Assembly (NCBI GenBank): GCA_026261815.1
Contig: JAMPIT010000417.1
Span: 3,815,501-3,879,500 of the forward strand
DNA length: 64,000 nucleotides
Source: Monarcha castaneiventris obscurior
Lineage: Eukaryota; Chordata; Aves; Passeriformes; Monarchidae
Direction of reading: 5' to 3'
Positions within the stretch are counted from its first letter, which is position 1. The number at the start of each line of letters is the position of its first letter. The notes under the pieces are model-generated. The model saw nothing but the letters and a program-made list of their open reading frames with translations, had not been told where the DNA came from and searched no databases. Below, in pieces: positions 48,701-60,731 of this stretch. The translations under genes and the position numbers were made by a program.

Positions 48701-49550
48701 TGCAAAGTCAAACCACAGGATACTAAATACTTTTTGAGATGTTTGCTTATCTACAAACAGAACTTCCCTCCAACATCCCATGGAGCAGAAACAATTGTGG
48801 TAGCAATTAAAAGATATTAATTTGTCAGATTCAAGGTCACTAGTTAAATTATTCAGTCAGTTTTACTTCTAGCAAAGACAATCTCTTACAGGCATGTATG
48901 GTTTTGTATGTTGTTTCCCAATTTGTTTAGAAGCACACTCTTATATTCTCTATTTTACAGTGTTGTGCTTTTTTACTTATTCATCTGTACCAGTTTTTAG
49001 CTGAAAATTATTGTTCAATTTGTACAAATCACCCATAATTTAAACTGTATAATTACATTTCATGTAATCTCACAATTTCATTGGGTAATTAAGTGATTCT
49101 CTACAGCTTTTTTATCAAAAAAAAAGCAATATACAACTAATGAATCCCAGTAGGATTTTTCCCCCTCACAAGCACTGACATTACTTATTTAAACACACTG
49201 AACCAAATCCTTCGGCATGTCTGATGAACTGTGCAGGAATCAGACATGCATGCAAAATGGCTCAAAGCTCACCTGTCACAAAGGGCCAGATCCTATAACA
49301 GGCCTACATCCTCTTCACAGAGAGAGGAAAAACTAAGTGTGAACGTCTAAATTACATTAGCTGTACAGCTACAGTGGACCTTCATGCATAAGGAAAGCCC
49401 AGTAGTATGCCCTCTTAAATTCTCCAGCATTTACTGTGTTATTTTAGGAGTGCATATGGAAAAGATATATGGAACTCTATAGCACCAGAGGATTATACTT
49501 AAAATCCTCTCGGGGCAAATTACACTGAATTTAGGGTCATTGTAGGGCTG
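45705..49550. other. Intergenic, possibly including part of a longer BLTP3B 3' UTR
   Basis: No gene was recognised. Frames of 92 codons (46468-46746) and 144 codons (46987-47421) on the plus strand show no family resemblance, and neither lies in a CpG context. A minus-strand AATAAA (48181-48176) is a second candidate poly(A) signal if the BLTP3B 3' UTR is about 1.9 kb long. Confidence 0.5.
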
Positions 49551-49555
49551 GTATT

Positions 49556-50075
49556 TTTATTTTCAGTAGCTATACTATTCTAGAGGATCTAGCCTGTATC
49601 ATCATAGTGCAAATGTAACCTCTTGTATAGATATCTTCTGGCAACAATCAAACAACATAACCTAACAAAGAGAGGTACACCTTGTTAGTGAGGCATGGTA
49701 CATGGACTCTGTTACGCACCCAGGCACCTTCTTTCATTGCTGAACCATCCACTTTTCTGAAAACATTTTAAAAATAACATTTCCTTTGATAATATTAAAA
49801 GCAGATGATACGATTTTTTCCTCAGTAAATTAATAAAGTACAGTATAAACCGACTTTTCCAAAGTCATTTCAGTTTAAAATGGGCTGAAAAAAGTTACAA
49901 TGTTTAATGATAATTTCAGAATAGTACCTGGTTCACAAACATTTTTTTTTTGTAATGAGAAAACTGTCTGTAAGCAAAAAATAACCGCATTTTCAAGTGA
50001 TTTGCGGACAGTATTTTAGGTGCCACCACCACCTGCAGTTATGATGATGATGCCTTGCACCAACAGAACACTGTC
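49556..50075 (-). other. BLTP3B: Candidate BLTP3B 3' UTR
   Basis: Sequence directly after the stop codon TAG (50078-50076) on the minus strand. The first AATAAA I see downstream is at 49561-49556, which would give a 3' UTR of about 520 bases. No clear GT-rich downstream element was seen, and other AATAAA hexamers exist farther on, so the end is uncertain. The first bases contain an ATC/ATG repeat (about 50041-50052). Confidence 0.4.
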
Positions 50076-50201
50076 CTACTGATGATCAACATTCATCTTC
50101 TTCATGCGATGAAGCAGGGCATCTTTTTCCATTTGGACCTCAGCAAGAGCCATTTTGGCTTTGGCCAGTTCCTGTTTGAGACATTCATTTTCTTCAATAA
50201 G
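50076..50201 (-). CDS. BLTP3B: BLTP3B last coding exon, C-terminal coiled coil
   Basis: The acceptor ATCATTTCAG|CTTATT is strong. The 41 residues read [20 protein letters not shown], then [21 protein letters not shown], then TAG at 50078-50076. A leucine/alanine heptad pattern makes it a coiled coil. Human ends [39 protein letters not shown], so the bird protein has a slightly different last few residues. There is no ATG-led frame of usual length here, so it is easily missed by open-frame scans. Confidence 0.95.
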   Translation of the reverse strand, partial: LIEENECLKQELAKAKMALAEVQMEKDALLHRMKKMNVDHQ

Positions 50202-50886
50202 CTGAAATGATTGGGTTAGAAAACGAAGCTATTAGTATTCCTGCATACTGACAACTTTTTCCATTACAGTAACTTTTAAAATACCAAACTCTCCTATTCA
50301 TTGCTGGGCAGAGGTTTGTTGAGGCTGAGTCAATTGCAACTGATTCTCAGTCAGTGAGTGTAGAACATGGAGAGAGCTGATGCAATTAGCTCAAAAGGTG
50401 GGATAGCCAGTGTTTTAGCTATGCCATTTCCATTCTGGAATGGAAATGACCCAAGGTTCCAAGCTCTAGGAACAGATTCTCACCCAGTGGGAAAACTGGC
50501 CAAATTAATGTGTGGGTTCTGTCATCATCCATTCAAAATCTGGGTATGATTGATAGATCAGTAAGGGTCTGACTAAACAGCCAAGTCCCTTGTCTTTGGC
50601 AGCTGTGCTGTACAGGGATGAGGGAGATGGGGAGAAGAAAATTCCCTCATAAAACTCCCTCTGATGTAAAGGAAAAGTGTGCAGTGTGTTAATACACTAC
50701 ACAGAAAGCAGTAATTAATTGCTGAACCATACTCTAATATCCATGATCAATATTTTCCATCTCAAAAAGATTTCTAAACAGAAGTATATCCCAGACCCAC
50801 CCCCAGATAGCCATGCAATTATGATTAATAATGATTGTAACATAATTTTGAGGGGGCAAGGTGAAGTCAAAATCAATTCTTAATAC
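50202..50886. other. BLTP3B last intron: nothing recognised
   Basis: Intron of 685 bases with AT-rich sequence and a 60-codon plus-strand frame that is not a gene. Confidence 0.7.
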
Positions 50887-51056
50887 CTCATTTTTAAGGA
50901 AGTCAGCTGAATCCCTGCTTGATTTAGAAGGTCTGGGAGTTTCACAAGTAGTCTGTGTGGCTTGGTCCTGTGTTTTACATTCAACAGATCCCACTGCTTG
51001 GTGCAACGTACTGCTTGAATTCTTCATCTTTGACACATCATTTACTTTTTGATTGT
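50887..51056 (-). CDS. BLTP3B: BLTP3B exon with TQT-type dynein light chain (LC8) motif
   Basis: The acceptor GATATAG|ACAATC gives DNQKVNDVSKMKNSSSTLHQ, then VECKTQDQATQTTCETPRPS and KSSRDSADFLKNE; human has QRSVTQATQTSPGVPWPSQS at the same place. The QATQT core fits the established (K/R)xTQT-like LC8 binding motif, and the protein is known to bind dynein light chain. The rest of the exon is divergent and probably disordered. The donor ATGAG|GTATTA ends it in phase 0. Translation past the donor continues to 50734 but is intronic. Confidence 0.92.
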
Positions 51057-53297
51057 CTATATCACAGAAATAGTGTGCAGGGGTTTTGTCAAAAAAAATT
51101 TTTAAGCTTTATTCTTATCACTAAAAAATTAAACCTACCTAAACCAAATATATATTAAGTACATTTATATTTGCCTCTCAAAGTCAAATTTAAGAATAAA
51201 ATTTCATTAAAACTCATAACCTTTTAGAGGAAGAAAGAAACAATATGTAACTTCCAGCCTGAAGAAAATAAACACATTTTTATACCAACCCGTATCATCA
51301 CCACAGAATATGCACTCTGAATAATCAGAAATTTAGGAACTATTAATATTGCTATTAACATACTGTCTCCAGGTTCTGAAGACTGTATTTACATTTAAAG
51401 ACACAGTGAGATAAACCTGCAGGAACAAGTTTTTAAATTAGAAAATAGCTTTAATTACTTGTCATTAAAGAAACTTTCTAGCATTTGTAACTGAAGTGCA
51501 CTATAACATCTGTTAAAATATGCTGTTGTACATCAAGGGGAAAAGTGAGGGTCATGGTTTGAAGTAGTCTAAAAAATACTCTTGTGCTTGTTTTGTGTTT
51601 TAAGCATTTCCTTCTAAACAAGGATTTTATGTTCATTACCCCCTCCTCTCACCACACACATGAGGACTCAAAAGATGTAGCACTGCAGACACTTATCACT
51701 GCAGAGCAGATGGCATTTGACCTATGCCTTTGAAGTCAAGTCACTGTACCTGAGCAGTCCAAGACAAGAATAGGGATCAAAGCACTTCAGCAAAAACAGG
51801 AAAAAGTATGAACTGAAAGAAATCTTAAAATTATGTGTTTTCTCACTACATTACTAAACTTTCAATGTTTAGTATAAAAAGACAACCAAAATGCATTCAA
51901 CATCTTTAACTCAAACAATGCATTAGATAACATGAATAAATTAATCATGCCACAGCATACCTCTGAAAAGTCTGGTCCATCCTTGCACTACCTTCCCATC
52001 AAGTGGATGAAGGGGGCATTAAGATCATCCTGCAGCCTTTAAAGTCATACAATACGTTGCTTATTGATGGATTAACATATCCAGGACCTGGATGAAAGGG
52101 TGGGTGCACCCTCTGCAGTTCTGTCAACTCCACCAAACTGAAGGGTGGGTGACTGACACACTGAGGGGTTTCAAAAAAGAAAAGAAAAAAAGCTGTTTTT
52201 CAGAGGAAAGCTGATGAGCTGGAGAGAGACTGGAGCCTCATGAAGCTCAGCTGAAGCCAATGCAAAGTCCTATAGCAGGAAGTCAATAACCTCTTGCTCT
52301 GCTACGGGCTGGGGACCAACTAGACAGAAGGCAACATTGCAGGAAATTACCTCTAGGCCTTGGTCAACAGGATTTATCATGAGTCAGCAGTGAGCTCTGA
52401 CAGCAAAACTCAGGGACATACAGGCTGTACTGGCAAGCATATAGCTAGCAAGGTGAGGGAAGTTGTAATTCCCCACTATTCAGCACCAGTGAGACCATAT
52501 CTAGAATACTGCATCTAATTTTGGATTCCCAAGTGTGAGAAAGATACTGACAGGAGGGGACTACCAAGATAATTGTGGCCAAGAGCACGTGATGTACAAG
52601 TGAGGGGCTGAGTGAGATGCACTTGTCAAATCTAAAGATGAGACGCTGCAGGGTGATCTTAATGCCACCTTTGCCTGTCTGCTGGAAGCGTATAGAGAAG
52701 ATGGACCAGACGTGCCTGAGGTGCCTGGCAAGCGATCAAGCACCTCTGTCTTGAGATGGCAGGACAGGAGGCAATAGACATAAGCTGCAAAAAACAGGAA
52801 TTCCAACTATACATTATCAAAAAAATTCATCATAAGAGTGGCCAAACACTTGGACAGATTATTTATGGCAGGTTGTGGTATTGTCTTTTTTTGTTTTACA
52901 GTAGTTTCTACTACTACCTGTAACGCAAAACAACAAAGACAGTAAGCACCTTGGTATCTTTCTGTAAAGAAAGGCAATTTTTTTGTTTGCTTTGTAGAAA
53001 CAAAGGAACCCTAAACTTATAATGATGAAGTGATATGTACTGATGAAGCATCATCCTGATGACATTTTAAGCATATTTTTATTTCTCTCAGGTTGATTCA
53101 ACTGTGGGTTATCACAGCCAATACACTATTCAAAAAGGTAGTCTTCCTCTTTGGATATACTTAGAATTAAGGCATATGGCAACACACCTTCCACAAATTA
53201 TCATCAGTTATCTTTTCATAATTAGTCACATGTATGCACAAACAAAAAACCAATAGGATTATAGAATTGAGATATCAAGGTGGAGGAACATACAAAC
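51057..53297. other. BLTP3B intron carrying an old CR1
   Basis: Intron of 2241 bases. The part from about 52050 upward is CR1-derived; the rest shows nothing recognisable. Confidence 0.7.
52050..52870 (+). mobile_element. CR1 LINE, 3' half fragment (plus strand, old)
   Basis: Opposite to the host gene. CCAGGACCTGGATGAAAGGG and GGGTGCACCCTCTGC match the FINDLDEG..CTLS zone of the CR1 reverse transcriptase. Further on, GTACTGGCAAGC, CAGCACCAGTGAGACCATATCTAGAATACTGCATC and AGATGGCAGGACAGGAGGCAATAGACATAAGCTGCAA match the CR1 3' third in order. It is strongly diverged with several indels. A 29-codon gap-free stretch is the longest similarity I can follow. Confidence 0.75.
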
Positions 53298-53406
53298 CTC
53301 TAATGAGAAAAGTGCCATCATCATTTCTTTCTATCCAGAGTATGTCAATATGCAGTTTTATGGGGACCAGCTCAGATGCCTTGAGATTTTCCCGTGGACT
53401 GTCATC
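53298..53406 (-). CDS. BLTP3B: BLTP3B exon (DDSPRENLKASELVPIKLHI)
   Basis: The acceptor TTTTTTAG|GATGAC gives DDSPRENLKASELVPIKLHI followed by DILWIERNDDGTFLIR, aligned to human DDSPRSSTVSLEPAPVTVHIDHLVVERSDDGSFHIR. It encodes the last beta-groove strands. The donor AGAG|GTTTGT is weaker than the others (T at +3). Phase 1. Confidence 0.93.
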
Positions 53407-55574
53407 CTAAAAAATACATATAATCAAAGATCGGTTTACCAGGAAATCAAAACAGATAATTAGGAGTTCATTTAAACGTAAGTGGATTTAATGAAACTTC
53501 AAAGGGAATGTTTCAGAGCAGAATTTTCTAATGGAATCTGCACTAAACTTTGGCTCCATTTTTTCCCCCCAGGGATCGTATTAAAGGCTCAAAATTATCT
53601 GTGGAGTAAGTCTGCTGAACTCAATATACAGTCCGACTAAAATACTTCAAAGTGTTTTTACAGACATCTCAATAAGATTATACCCCAACCCAAGACATTT
53701 GTTAGCTCAGGAGCTCTATGAGTCACAGATAAGAAGCCTGTACTATATAGTATCTGATCTTCCCTTGAACTGTTTAAAGATTGAATGGGTAGAGCTATCA
53801 TTCTTGAGCAGATTTTGTCTTTTTAGAATTTAGTTTAGGATGACACCAGCTGCAGTTTGGTTATATTACTGTACTCAACAGAAGAGAAACTTCATAAATT
53901 ACTTCTTTGGGGACTCCCCAGGAAGTCTTTATAGTTCATTATCCCTGTCAAACAGAATAATGCAGCCAGTATAATCAGAAACTATACATATCAGCATTGA
54001 ACGTGTACTAAGAAAGCTGTTGAGATATAGCTTCCAAAGTTTCTTGAAACAGCATTGAGACTGCAGCAGAAAATGCAAACAATAAAATAATCTTTTTTAA
54101 ATTCCTCCCTTGCCATGAAACACACTGCATCAAGTCTCATGCAGAAGAAACAGAAGAACATACTGCATTGAATAGACAATGCAGAATACATTTGAACCAA
54201 ATCCTCTCATGCTATAATACCCAACAACTCTTCTATAGAAATGAATCATCTCTATGTCAAATTTGCAGTTTGTCAACCATCGTAAGTAACTTCACCGTGA
54301 CTTGCGTGCACTGCTGAGTGAGCACTTTGGTGCTTTTGGTGCCAAGCAGAATCTTGTTGCCAGTTTATTAATGTACATTCCCCATCTCAAGCAGCTGCTT
54401 TCTCAAGAACATTTTGCCTAAGTCTGCCTTCTTGCCAATAAACCAGCACAAGCCTGGTTCTAAATGCAAATGACTATACGTAAAGACTTCGCTCTTTGCA
54501 TTTGGGCATTCATGTTTGTGATCCACTGAAATCTAAGCAACAGACCCACAGGTCTTCAAGAAAATGCTTGTGCTAATCCTGTAAAGGAGAAAACTCTAAA
54601 AGGGTGCCCAAAGATCCTCAGGGGCTGGAAGGGCTGTATCACTGAGGGAAGGAAAACTCATGCATTTTGAGTAGAACACAAAACAGTTGCCTTTCCAGTC
54701 AATGATCTTGGCAGAATCAAGACCTTAGGACCTTAGCCCCAGATGTAGAACTGAAGCTGCTCTTCCAGTCCTCACCTTGTTCGAAGTTTATATGGGTGAT
54801 TATTACTGTCCAAAGCAATGTAATAATTATCTTTATGTTTGCTTGTTTTTCTGTTGTTCTACACCCCTCAAAAAAGTGTCCTTATCTTTATATTCAGTGG
54901 TTGTGCAGCACAGAACTCACCATCTTCTTTAAATGTCTGAAAGAAAATCCCCTAAGAGACTTGAGCAGAAGTGTCCTCTTAATGTTACTATTTTAAGATA
55001 CGGTGCTGAAAAATGGTTGCATGGTTTAGTATCTGTTTCTAGGTAGAGCAGAACATGAAACTTGGGTTGTAAGAAACAGTTTTCAAGTGGTTTGTACTGG
55101 AATTCCATAACCTTTTTCCTTCTTTTGTACAGAATTTTCATTGCAAGAACTATCCTCCAACTAGGAGAGAGAAATAACCTTTAAAATCCATGGTTTGTAA
55201 TTAGAAAACCATATACTTTGCTAAGCAAAAAGCCCAACCAGAAAAACCCCCATTGTGCCTCTAGAAGCTTGATATACCTTACGTATAAAATTCCCAGACA
55301 CTGTCACTCTACAAGAGAGATTTGGGAGAGGAGGAAAAAGTATAAAATATTCATTCATACATATAGCTTGGCCATGCAGATAATTCCCCTCCAGGCATAC
55401 CACAGAGCTAACTAAATGTATGGATTTTAAAATTGTTTTAGTGTTATCTAACAACCTTTCAGAGTATGATAGCTGTTTCTTTGAAGTTAACTGTATCCAG
55501 ATTAGTAGTTTATCATCAAAGAAACAAGAACACAATTTTTTTTAGAGCAGCCAAGTATCTCATTCTTAACATAC
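53407..55574. other. BLTP3B intron: nothing recognised
   Basis: AT-rich intron of 2168 bases. Short open frames on both strands show no family resemblance. Confidence 0.7.
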
Positions 55575-55831
55575 TTTTAAATTAATCCTTGCATTAGAAA
55601 CTTTTATCTTCATAGGCATCACTTCTGCGACAGTTTCATCTTCTAGAAAATGTTGAATGTTTGTGAGAGAAGATGTTAGAAATTCAGCACTGAAGTTCTC
55701 CACATGACACTGAAGAAACCCATTTTTTACAGCTAGCAGGGAATGTACAACAGCACTAGGCCCGCTTTCCCATCTCAGACTAATCTCAGGTGATGAATTA
55801 ACAGGTCCAGCCACAGATTTACAGTCAGAAC
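55575..55831 (-). CDS. BLTP3B: BLTP3B exon (beta-groove segment [20 protein letters not shown])
   Basis: The acceptor TTTTGCAACAG|GTTCTGAC gives [12 protein letters not shown] and then [60 protein letters not shown] and VSNARINLK. This is the most conserved stretch of the window against human. Alternating hydrophobic residues fit beta strands. The donor AAA|GTATGT ends the exon in phase 0. The preceding intron is the longest in this part of the gene (3.9 kb). Confidence 0.96.
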
Positions 55832-58800
55832 CTGTTGCAAAAAGAAAACAAATTTGCATTAAAATTTTGCAATGTACAAAAAAATCAATTATGATGTAAT
55901 TATTTCCAACTGATTTTCCAAAAAGTACCATATAGCTATTATTCATGAAAGGCAGTGTTGCAAATACAGAACTTCAGAGCAAATTTCTAAGTATATCACT
56001 TCAAAGTACAAAAATAAAGAGTGCATATAAGGACTAGTACTTCACTGTGACAAGAGAAAGGACAATGCAGAAGTATCACCACCCACAAAAAAAGTTTGTT
56101 TCCTTGGTGCCTTGATGATGGAAATGCCAATTATTTTGCATACTTTTCCACTAAGTCCTTAAATTTCAATTCAGAAAAACATTAAAGTCACTTCACTCTC
56201 TCAGGAGAGCAGGTATTTCCTTGGAAAGGCTGAACTTCCTGACTTAGGAACCATAAACAGCAATGCAGTAAGATAGAAAGTATGGCCACATATGCATTAC
56301 TTAAGTGGTGACAGATTTGAGCCTTAAAAAAACTCTGGCACTTTCTTGCTAATTTCAGAATCTTTAATCAGTAAGGACAATTGCAACATTCAACTAAAAA
56401 GTTCTAAAAACCATAATAAACTAAACTAAAGTAAACTAAAATAAAAATTTAAGGTAAGCAGATGGGGGGGTGAGTAGTATCCATTTCTTGTACAAAATAG
56501 TTATCCCATGGGATTCTCAAGCCATCTCATCACTATGACAGCTGACCTACAGGAACTATCTCTATGACAAGAAGCATAATCACAGTAACTATAGAAAAAA
56601 CAAGCATTTAAACTTGAAAGATACCTCAAGAAAGAAACTCAGGAAAAATCAACTGAGTTATGTCAATTCATCATGCCACAGACACTGTCCGGAGCCACAG
56701 CAACCTGACTAATTGATTTGCTTTCCTATCTGTACATTAATTGGGTTCCCCTTCCTGTATAGTGTGCCAGTTCATGGATGACCTGGCACAGCAGCAGGGT
56801 CAGGACCTACACACTAATCTACTGGCACTAGACTCAGGGTATATGGACTGTTGATCTGGGCCCACAAAGACCAATGGCAAGATGAACATGAGAATCTTCA
56901 GCCTCTGCTGTGAACCAGAATCTCTCCCTTTGTTACCTCTGTGAACAGAGGCCTCCACACCACCAACAGCCATGACTCCATCCTTCAATCTTTCCAATGT
57001 TAAAGAAGTGCTAAATCTCATAATCCCTTTCCCCCCAAAAACCCACCCCAAAACAAAGCAACCAACCAAAACCATACTGCAAGTATCAGGTATCAACTAT
57101 CTTTTTAGGCTCAGTCCAGACAGAAGGGAATAAACTACCAGCAACCCAGGAGAAGAAGGGAAACTCTCCAAATAGAAGAACAATGACCAGTCTATTCAAT
57201 AACTCTCTGCAACTGGTTTGGGAAACTTTGTTTTGCTGAAGGATCCATACACTTGTCACACATACAGATAAAGAAATAAGCAGTAGGTGCCCTAATTATT
57301 TCTGCAAAAGAAGAGAGTGCCTGCATCATTGCTGGAAGACTCCAAAGTATAGAAAAAGAGCAGAGGAAAAGACCACACATTCAGTCTCAGATTTGAGCTA
57401 ATTTTAGTTACCTTGCAGATACCTGAAAGGGGCAGCATCAAGGGAAGACGGAGTAAAAATTGCATTAAATAATTTGGAAGCTGCTGTGAACTGCTGTTGC
57501 TTTCTCAAAAGCATGTCAAGCATGGCAAGAGCTCAGTAAAAGCACAGCCCTCCCACAATACCTCTGCTATACTGCACCCTCACCTTCCTTTGGTTTTGCT
57601 GACAGGCAAGACCTGATAAAGCTGCAGTCCTGCATATCCAGCCCTGCAGGGAACTGCACAGCTGCCATGTTGCCCTCAACTTAGTCCAGCTTTTAGCCAC
57701 ATTTTTCCCTTTCTACATCTACTGAATTAACAGTACAGTAGGCTTTAAATAGTTATTTTCATCCAGAACACCTTGTAGACTGTAATTACAACTTGAGCAT
57801 TCACTGCTTTGAATGGTTTGTCAGGTTACTGGTTACAATTGTTAATGCAGCACTTGAGAAAGTTTTATTAAAGGTCTTAAAGGGGGAGGTTGTCTTTATT
57901 GGGATATTATCATACACATTTGCTCACTTGCTCTTTTAGTTGTACTTTGTTACTGTTAACTCTTAAATAGTCTCTTTTGATCTGATTCTCCAGCTTTTTC
58001 CAAACTTTTTCTCCCTTTGTTCTTCTAACAGAAATGAATATGGGAGATGGGGAGCAGCAGCAGCTGCAGAATGTTCCTGACAGTACAGAGATCACAGCTC
58101 TGCGGTGGAGAGAAGGAAAGATCAGCAGAGAGATGTACATCACAGAATGGGAGTAACCAGCAATGCACAAAAAACATGTCATTGGCTCACCCATTCAGGT
58201 ACCCACCAGAAAGGAAGAGATATGAAGTGGAAGTATTTGGAGATCCCAATCAAGTTATAAACCTTTTTGTCTACGAAATAATCAGACAGTGCACAAGCCT
58301 CTCATAATCAGCTGAGAAGCATTATCATTACCAGAGGAAGAAGGTTCTAGCAGTAGATACACTCAAGAGCAGGAAGGTGGCATGTTCATACTATTTACTC
58401 CCTCTGGCTTTTACAGAGGATATGGCAGATAACCAGAAATCAATTTGCCTGCTGTATGAACTGAAGGTCAGCCACGAGTCCTCCCTGCTGGACCTTCTCC
58501 TTGCCTTCAGATGCTTGAATACAACATCATGCAACAGCTGCTCAGGCAGCAGCTGCTGGCAACGGCTCAGCTTACCACTAAATGGATTCTTTAGCCAGGG
58601 CATCAAGGCTGTACCACCTCTGAGGCTGAAGCACCTCCTGATAGAAGGTTGGAATAAAAAATGGCAGCCAACAGCTGCTATAGCTATTTCCTAGGAAAGG
58701 AGCTGAACCAGAAACAGGTGCATCAGGGATCTGCCCCAAAAACCCCACAGTGCAACAGAGCTTACATCCAGCAATCCATGTAGAAGGCTGGCAGAGGGGA

Positions 58801-59738
58801 GCAGAGCAGACTATGACATGAACTTCCATGCCAATACATCATGCCAAGAAAGAAACCTCATCCTATGAGAACTCAGTTTTCTGGCAAAGAATGTATATAT
58901 TGTACTCATGGCCGAGAACAGCTCTGACAAGACACTGGTTGATCGAGTTGTGCAAATATCTGGCAGGAAACTACACTCTTTGTATCAAGCTTAAAAAATC
59001 CCAAAAACCAACCAAAAAACCAAAACAAACAAAAAACCCAACCCAACCCAAAAACAGTCATCTGTCTTTAAAGTTCATATTTTCTGATGGCGGAAATTTT
59101 TAAAATTTTCTTAAACCACATAGTATCCGTCTGTTTAAACTCTGTGTGTCATTTAATGTAGAGAAATTAATCTTGAAGAAAACAAACATTCCTTCACAGG
59201 AAGGTACATTAGGCAAAGTACTATTAGAGTCATAAGGGAGTTCCATCTTCACGAAACAGTAACACAATGCAATGTGTTGAGGTTCCACCCCACCAGCAGT
59301 CAAGCCCCACGCAGCCTCCCACCCACACCCCTGCCAGTGGGATCGGGAAGAGAACTGGATGGGTAAGAGCCAGAAAACTCATGGCTTAAGTTTAACAGCG
59401 AAAACAAAATCCAAAACATAGCCCCATACTAGTCACTATGAAGACAATTCATTCCACCCCAACCAAATCTAGCACATAATGCAGCTTACTTCATTTTCAA
59501 AAAACCAAACTAATGACCAGAATTCAATGCAATGCACCTTTTCACCCACATGATCATGGACAGCTCCATTTATTTACTCTTCCTTTTTAATGTATGGCAA
59601 TGGAGAAGGAAATCAAGAGTTCTAAACCAGCATAAAAGGGATGCTGTTGTACTAACATGAAGCCGTGTTTGCATTTTTATTTACTTAGAACAAATGTTTC
59701 CAGCTCCAATTTCACCACACTGAATTGTTAGTTCTTAC
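55832..59738. other. Longest BLTP3B intron in the window
   Basis: Intron of 3907 bases. A GC-richer pocket at about 58040-58700 has short frames on both strands and CAGCAGCTGCT-like clusters but no protein I recognise. An A/C-rich simple repeat lies at 58990-59056. No nested gene is supported. Confidence 0.65.
58990..59056. repeat. A/C-rich simple repeat, (AACCC)n-like
   Basis: The plus strand has AAAAAACC, AAACAAAC and CCCAACCCAACCC units over about 67 bases, almost free of G and T. Confidence 0.8.
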
Positions 59739-59889
59739 CAACAGTTCTGCTGCACAGATACTGCCGAACACCAATATTTCCCAGTTGGTTTGGTATCACT
59801 CGGTTGACCTGTAAGCATATTTCTGTGTCTTCTCCTCTGATGTCAATTTCACCATTAACACCAAATACTTGAAAAACCACAACAGACAT
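59739..59889 (-). CDS. BLTP3B: BLTP3B exon (beta-groove segment [19 protein letters not shown])
   Basis: The acceptor TTTGTTGACAG|ATG is strong. The 50 residues begin [19 protein letters not shown], followed by [19 protein letters not shown] and [12 protein letters not shown], very close to human [22 protein letters not shown]. High conservation after the variable linker shows the return to a folded beta-groove unit. The donor GTTG|GTAAGA leaves phase 1 and the next exon completes a Gly codon. Confidence 0.95.
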
Positions 59890-60594
59890 CTGTCAACAAA
59901 ACCCAGATAAAACAACATAAGATTATAAAACGAAATTACAGTGATTATTTATTGTTTGTAAGGTATGTCTAAACCTTTTCCATCACAAAGGAAAAAATAC
60001 CCCTTTGTATCCAAAACCCTTGCTCACAGAGAAGCACAAAGTTTTCTCATTTCTTCTTTTCTTTTTGTACACATTGGCTTCATAATGGATTGCTCAACAG
60101 CCTGTCCAAAAACAGACACTTGTATTTATACCCCATTGACACCAATTCAGAATTGGCTAGAAAAACTATGGAAGTGAGACAGATTTTCCTTACTCTGACA
60201 GAAGCACAGGACCAATGTGGTACCTGAAATGTATCTGACATTACCTACAACATATCTACAACTGCATTCAACTTTATGCATATCATAAGCACAACCAAGC
60301 TTATGCACTTGCAGTGCTGAATCAGACCAGGTTAAAGAGCTAGGATAGGCTACTAAACTTTGGCTATCTGCATAGTAGTCAGCCCTTTATTTCCTGGGTT
60401 GCAGTATTTTTAAGAGAGAAGTAGAAGCCAGAGTTAAGTCAGCTTTGGTATCAGAAGATGTGTGTCCATCACCATTACTACTATTTTGGGTTCATTTTTC
60501 TAATGACTTGAAAAATCACCTCTAAAAGCAACCATTTTAGTTCTAAGGTTTAGTTTACAGAATCATGTATTCTAATGGAATACAATAATATTAC
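59890..60594. other. BLTP3B intron: nothing recognised
   Basis: Intron of 705 bases. A 70-codon plus-strand frame (59965-60177) has no family resemblance. Confidence 0.7.
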
Positions 60595-60731
60595 CATTTC
60601 TTCACTAGTCTCATGGGCATTTTCTGAAGCAGCACTCATGGCATCTGGAGATGACCCATCACAATTTTCAATCACCGTGCCTCCTTCGTGGGCATTTTCT
60701 GATGGCCTTTGATAGTTTGTGGCTGTAATAC
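60595..60731 (-). CDS. BLTP3B: BLTP3B exon (variable linker), with a possible alternative acceptor 9 bases inside
   Basis: From acceptor ATGGAAG|GTATTACAG the peptide is G-ITATNYQRPSENAHEGGTV, then IENCDGSSPDAMSAASENA and HETSEEM, aligned to human TTNYRGTAESVNAG...SPDAISTNSEGAQENHDDLM. A second AG (TATTACAG|CC) would start the exon at 60722 and keep the frame while removing GIT. Neither site has an ideal pyrimidine tract, so usage is undecided. The donor is GAAATG|GTAATA at 60595, phase 0. The exon contains two near-copies of SENAHE. Confidence 0.88.
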
